Assembly (NCBI RefSeq): GCF_026278245.1
Contig: NZ_CP111079.1
Location: 374,501 to 438,500, forward strand
DNA length: 64,000 nucleotides
Direction: 5' to 3'
Origin: Pontibacter kalidii
Lineage (GTDB): Bacteria; Bacteroidota; Bacteroidia; Cytophagales; Hymenobacteraceae
Under the pieces are notes generated by a model. It did not search any database. It worked only from the letters and a program-made list of their open reading frames with translations, and was not told where the DNA came from. Shown here piece by piece: positions 61,034 through 64,000 of this stretch. Positions within the stretch are counted from its first letter, which is position 1, and each line of letters begins with the position of its first letter. The translations under genes were made by a program, and so were the position numbers.

Positions 61034-61080
61034 GTTAGCCGCTATGTTCCTCGCTTGCGCGATGTGATATAGCGGCTAAC
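61034..61080. repeat. 12-bp inverted repeat with long loop
   Basis: GTTAGCCGCTAT (61034-61045) and its exact complement at 61069-61080; 23-nt loop containing CGCTTGCGCG. Followed by GGCG. Confidence 0.8.
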
Positions 61081-61126
61081 GGCGTTTTAAAGCTATAATG
61101 CGGGCTTCCCTTTGTGCTGGGGATTT

Positions 61127-61155
61127 GGTTGTTGGTGAGAACACCAACAACGGCG
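61127..61155 (+). repeat. Palindromic direct repeat, right copy
   Basis: GGTTGTTGGTG, a 4-bp centre, then CACCAACAACGGCG; two differences from 58368-58396. Confidence 0.85.
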
Positions 61156-61440
61156 GGAAACTGGGCAAGCCAACCATTTTACAGCTTAACCTATAGGCTG
61201 AGCGTTTATACCCCAAAGTGATTATGTTGTTTGGGATACGTTTTACTATTCAGGGTTAAAATTTGAAGATATGCCTTAAAAATTATAACTAATCATACTG
61301 CAAATGCAGTAAAAATAAGAACAAGGTTGGCAAATCTAAAAAACACATCACCCTTCTGCCGGCTTTAGCGCATATGCCATTGTGAGATGGAAAAAGCTGA
61401 GTGGCACCTTGTAGAACTCGAGAATAGTTAACGGTTACTA

Positions 61441-61448
61441 AAAGGAGG
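61441..61448 (+). promoter_or_regulatory. Strong Shine-Dalgarno sequence
   Basis: AAAGGAGG, 5 bp before the ATG at 61454 and 8 bp before the ATG at 61457. Unusual in this window, where genes otherwise lack such sequences; favours the second ATG by spacing. Confidence 0.75.
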
Positions 61449-61453
61449 TAGGC

Positions 61454-62833
61454 ATGATGGACAACAAGAGAATTCAGGAATTGCGGGAGAACCTGCGTGG
61501 GCGGCTCTTCCTGCCCGAGGACGCAGGGTACGATGACGCACGCAAAGTCTTTAACGGATTGATCGATAAAAGGCCTGCCCTTATCGTTCGGTGCGCGGGC
61601 GTAGCAGACGTCATCACGGCTGTTGATTTCGCCCGTGAAACGGACTTGCAGGTCGCCATCCGCGGTGGGGGGCACAGTGTGGCGGGCAACGCCGTCAACA
61701 ACGACGGCCTGGTGATTGATTTGTCGGAGATGAAGAGCGTGTACGTAGATCCGGCAAAGCAGACGGCCCGCGCCGAGGGCGGCGCCACATGGGGGGACTT
61801 CGATCATGAAACCCAGGCGTTTGGGCTGGCCACGACCGGAGGCATCGTGCCCTCTACTGGCATCGCAGGCCTGACGCTTGGCGGGGGCATCGGCTACCTC
61901 AACCGCAAGTTCGGACTGGCCTGCGACAACCTGCTATCTGCCGATGTGGTGACGGCGGACGGGCGGCTGCTGAAGGCCAGTGCCGACGAGCACGAAGACC
62001 TCTTCTGGGGCATCCGTGGCGGTGGTGGAAACTTCGGGGTGGTCACTTCTTTGGAATACCGGGTTCACCCGGTAGGGCTCGTTCTGGGCGGCGAACTTGT
62101 TTATCCCCTAGACCAGGCGAAAGAGGTACTGCGCTTTTACCGGGACTGGTCAACCACCGCGCCCGATGAGGCCAGGGCGGACGCAACGTTGATTTCTGGA
62201 CCTAACGGACCTGCGCTGGCGATCATGATTTGCTATTGCGGTGCCATCGAAGAGGGGGAGAAGGTGTTGCAGCCCCTGCGGTCGTTCGGAACGCCTATGG
62301 CCGACACCGTCGCGCCGGTACCGTACGCAACGGTCCAGAACCTGCTCACGGAAGTCTTCCGGCCCGGCTTGCTGCATTACTGGAAGGCTGGTTTGTTCCG
62401 CTCGTTCAGTGATGAAGCCATCGATGCCCTTGTGGACTTTTTTGCAGGCGCTGTGCCCGCACCGTTTGCCGCCGTCGCGATAGAGCAGTTGGGCGGGGCA
62501 ATCAGTCGTGTGGGGGTGCAGGATACAGCCTTCAGCCACCGGCACGCCCAGCACAGCTTTCTGGTGCTACGGATGTGGCAGGACCCGGCGGAAACCGAGG
62601 CGAACATTGATTGGGGACGTAGGTGTTACCGCGCCGCAGCGCCCTTCCTGGAAGAGGGGGTGTACGTAAACTATGTCGGTGAGGAGGGCGAGGCGAGAGC
62701 CAGGGCCGCCTACGGTGTCAACTACGAGCGGCTCGTACAGCTGAAGAACAAGTATGACCCCAACAACTTCTTCCGCCTCAACCAGAACATCAAGCCAGTA
62801 CCAGAATCCCCTACATCTGTTGATCAAAATTAA
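61454..62833 (+). CDS. FAD-linked oxidoreductase (berberine-bridge-enzyme type)
   Basis: 459 residues. PCMH-type FAD-binding domain at about 30-210: IRGGGHSVAGNAV (His of HS is the usual covalent FAD ligand), TTGGIVPSTGIAGLTLGGG and GIGYLNRKFGLACDNL, which has a Cys near the 6-S-cysteinyl position. A BBE domain ends the protein (VNYERLVQLKNKYDPNNFFRLNQNI). Oxidises an unknown small substrate. Codon use is more GC-rich and the ribosome-binding site stronger than elsewhere, consistent with transfer from another phylum. Confidence 0.9.
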   Translation: MMDNKRIQELRENLRGRLFLPEDAGYDDARKVFNGLIDKRPALIVRCAGVADVITAVDFARETDLQVAIRGGGHSVAGNAVNNDGLVIDLSEMKSVYVDPAKQTARAEGGATWGDFDHETQAFGLATTGGIVPSTGIAGLTLGGGIGYLNRKFGLACDNLLSADVVTADGRLLKASADEHEDLFWGIRGGGGNFGVVTSLEYRVHPVGLVLGGELVYPLDQAKEVLRFYRDWSTTAPDEARADATLISGPNGPALAIMICYCGAIEEGEKVLQPLRSFGTPMADTVAPVPYATVQNLLTEVFRPGLLHYWKAGLFRSFSDEAIDALVDFFAGAVPAPFAAVAIEQLGGAISRVGVQDTAFSHRHAQHSFLVLRMWQDPAETEANIDWGRRCYRAAAPFLEEGVYVNYVGEEGEARARAAYGVNYERLVQLKNKYDPNNFFRLNQNIKPVPESPTSVDQN

Positions 62834-62947
62834 AGCTGAAAAGGTAAGGGAGCATCTGGGACGAGGTGGTTAAGTGTTACAGGTGTGTTCCGGCAGCAAG
62901 TAATTAGAGAATCAACTTGGCTAAACCCACGGGGGGCTGCTACCTAA

Positions 62948-63145
62948 TCTTCTGTTCCTTTTAGAATACAGACAAATCCCTGCAGGAAATGCGGAGGAGT
63001 AAGGGACGAATTTAATTATAAGGAGCTTCCTGATAAGGAGCAGCCACATTGGAAAGAATTTGGAATGTTAGATTCAATAGACTACTTCCTGTACTGTCCA
63101 AATTGTGAGGAGTATTCAGCTTTGATTATGACAGAAGAGTTTTAG
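62948..63145 (+). pseudogene. Zinc-ribbon reading frame lacking a start codon
   Basis: After an in-frame TAA the frame encodes PCRKCGGVRDEFNYKEL, then DYFLYCPNCEEYSALIMTEEF and stop: two CxxC pairs as in a zinc ribbon. A clear terminator follows, so it was or is a gene. No ATG, GTG or TTG precedes the first CxxC in frame, so it is either 5'-truncated or starts at an unusual codon (ATA at 62966). Confidence 0.5.
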
Positions 63146-63148
63146 CAG

Positions 63149-63174
63149 AAAAACCGGGTAGCACCGGTTTTTTT
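63149..63174 (+). terminator. Intrinsic terminator
   Basis: Stem AAACCGG / CCGGTTT with TTTTTTT tail, 4 bp after the zinc-ribbon frame. Confidence 0.85.
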
Positions 63175-63301
63175 GTTTTCATATATTTATATTTTTATAT
63201 TTAAATAAAGTAGAGCACAAAAAGCTTGTCCGCTTAGAAACTCTTTTTATGATTAGGCTTATCCCTAAACTCAATAATTTTAGATAATTAACATATGTGC
63301 A

Positions 63302-64000
63302 ATGAGTATAAAACATAAAGAGTTAGAAATCTATTTAGAAGATCCTTTTTCAAATTGTAAACTTAACCGTTCTAAATATGCAGATATTCTAACCAGTATA
63401 ATCGAAAGTTATCCTACAGGGTTTGTTTTAGCTATAAATAATAAATGGGGATCGGGAAAAACTACATTTATAAGAATGTGGGAAAGAGAATTAATGAACA
63501 ACTCCTATCGAACCTTATATTTTAACGCGTGGGAGAATGACTTTGAAGATAATCCTTTAACAGCTCTAATGGGGGAGCTAAAATCTTTGGTAGGCAATGG
63601 TAAGGCTAAACCTAAATTTAAGAAAGCTTTAAAAAGTGCAGCAGCCTTATCAAAACACATTACCCCAATTTTATTACAGGCAGTTGCTGATAAATATATT
63701 AGTACTGGGATTTTAAAGGAAGCAATAGTAAATGTTTCCAAAGGAGTGTCTGATATATTTGAAAGTGAAGTAAATGATTATGTAGGCAAAAAGAAGAGTA
63801 TCAAGGAATTTAAGCAGAATCTATCAGAGTTTATTGCCGAAACAAATGATGATAAGCCTCTGATTTTTTTCATTGACGAATTAGATCGCTGTCGCCCAAA
63901 CTATGCTGTATCTATTCTTGAACAAATCAAGCATTTCTTTTCCGTATCTAATATTGTTTTTGTCTTGTCAATCGATAAGACACAATTAGGAAATGCCATT
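63302..64000 (+). CDS. KAP family P-loop NTPase (3' partial)
   Basis: 233 residues present; the frame is open to the window edge. N-terminus MSIKHKELEIYLEDPFSNCK, then Walker A NNKWGSGKTTF (about 47-57), followed by NAWENDFEDNPLTALMGEL, typical of KAP NTPases, and Walker B LIFFIDELDRCRPNYAVSILE with IVFVLSIDK. No membrane helix pair is evident in the visible part. KAP ATPases occur in mobile regions and in some phage-defence loci; the function here is unknown. Strongly AT-rich compared with the rest of the window, indicating transfer. Confidence 0.85.
   Translation, partial: MSIKHKELEIYLEDPFSNCKLNRSKYADILTSIIESYPTGFVLAINNKWGSGKTTFIRMWERELMNNSYRTLYFNAWENDFEDNPLTALMGELKSLVGNGKAKPKFKKALKSAAALSKHITPILLQAVADKYISTGILKEAIVNVSKGVSDIFESEVNDYVGKKKSIKEFKQNLSEFIAETNDDKPLIFFIDELDRCRPNYAVSILEQIKHFFSVSNIVFVLSIDKTQLGNAI

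Larger units (their letters stand above)
60993..61453. other. Intergenic region with two hairpin elements
   Basis: 461 bp without a gene. It holds the GTTAGCCGCTAT hairpin and the right 29-bp palindromic repeat, both ending in AAC followed by GGCG. The remainder is AT-rich and leads into the ribosome-binding site of the flavoprotein gene. Confidence 0.7.

Noticed and set aside
61034..61080. Hairpin considered as an integron attC site
   Set aside because: The arm order is GTTAGCC...GGCTAAC, whereas attC sites run RYYYAAC...GTTRRRY; no integron integrase in the window.
58370..61155. Direct-repeat unit considered as a classical transposon
   Set aside because: No transposase between the repeats and no target-site duplication that I could recognise; kept only as a cassette-like observation.

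Overview
The window looks like chromosome from a Bacteroidota bacterium, most likely order Cytophagales, family Hymenobacteraceae (Pontibacter-like). This rests on the protein families present: a long PurF form, tandem periplasmic amidohydrolases, Bacteroidota-type lipoproteins, YceI pairs, and acyloxyacyl hydrolase. It also rests on the near absence of Shine-Dalgarno sequences, candidate promoters of the TAnnTTTG type, and GC-rich coding DNA. The genus is inference. The most unusual genome-wide trait is the word TATACTT/AAGTATA, which occurs about three times per kb on both strands, inside genes and between them, up to position 58192.

Layout. 1-4.7 kb: the end of a respiratory complex I operon (nuoM partial, nuoN), then a PurF-like amidotransferase. 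4.7-5.7 kb: the first of five intergenic repeat islands. 5.7-10.2 kb: two exported amidohydrolases separated by a long perfect hairpin. 10.2-20 kb: housekeeping and envelope genes (PhoD-like phosphoesterase, a low-complexity Arg/Tyr/Asp protein, META lipoprotein, HTH regulator, gluconokinase, outer-membrane protein, acetyltransferase, lipoprotein, pseudouridine synthase, DUF3820, Bcr/CflA exporter). 20-25.5 kb: repeat island, ElaA-like acetyltransferase, aldo/keto reductase, lipoprotein, carbonic anhydrase, YceI, DUF4168. 26-36 kb: ClC channel with CBS pair, small membrane protein, M50-like peptidase with a DUF2188-like tail, MarC protein, a porin-BCCT-UspA operon, M3 peptidase. 36-38.3 kb: small unknown proteins around a repeat island. 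38.5-45.2 kb: a four-gene overlapping signalling operon (hybrid histidine kinase, CheR, CheB, response regulator-kinase). 45.2-48.5 kb: two repeat islands flanking a small unknown protein and an exported methyltransferase. 48.5-58.2 kb: glycine-zipper protein, SnoaL-like lipoprotein, a TetR-YceI pair sharing an operator, lytic transglycosylase, LysR, DUF808, acyloxyacyl hydrolase, an array of palindromes, and a membrane protein resembling PaxB/Pyr4 terpene cyclases.

58.2-64 kb appears to be foreign. The signature word is absent from all 5.8 kb. New palindromic repeats flank a YkgJ-type cysteine-cluster protein and a PLP enzyme as direct repeats. A berberine-bridge-type flavoprotein has a strong Shine-Dalgarno sequence. 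A zinc-ribbon reading frame lacks a start codon. An AT-rich KAP-type P-loop NTPase runs off the window edge. No tRNA, rRNA, CRISPR array or transposase gene was found.

The three observations most worth following are: the dispersed structured repeat whose stems change sequence by compensatory substitution between copies; the signature word and its loss in the island; and the bacterial PaxB-like membrane protein.
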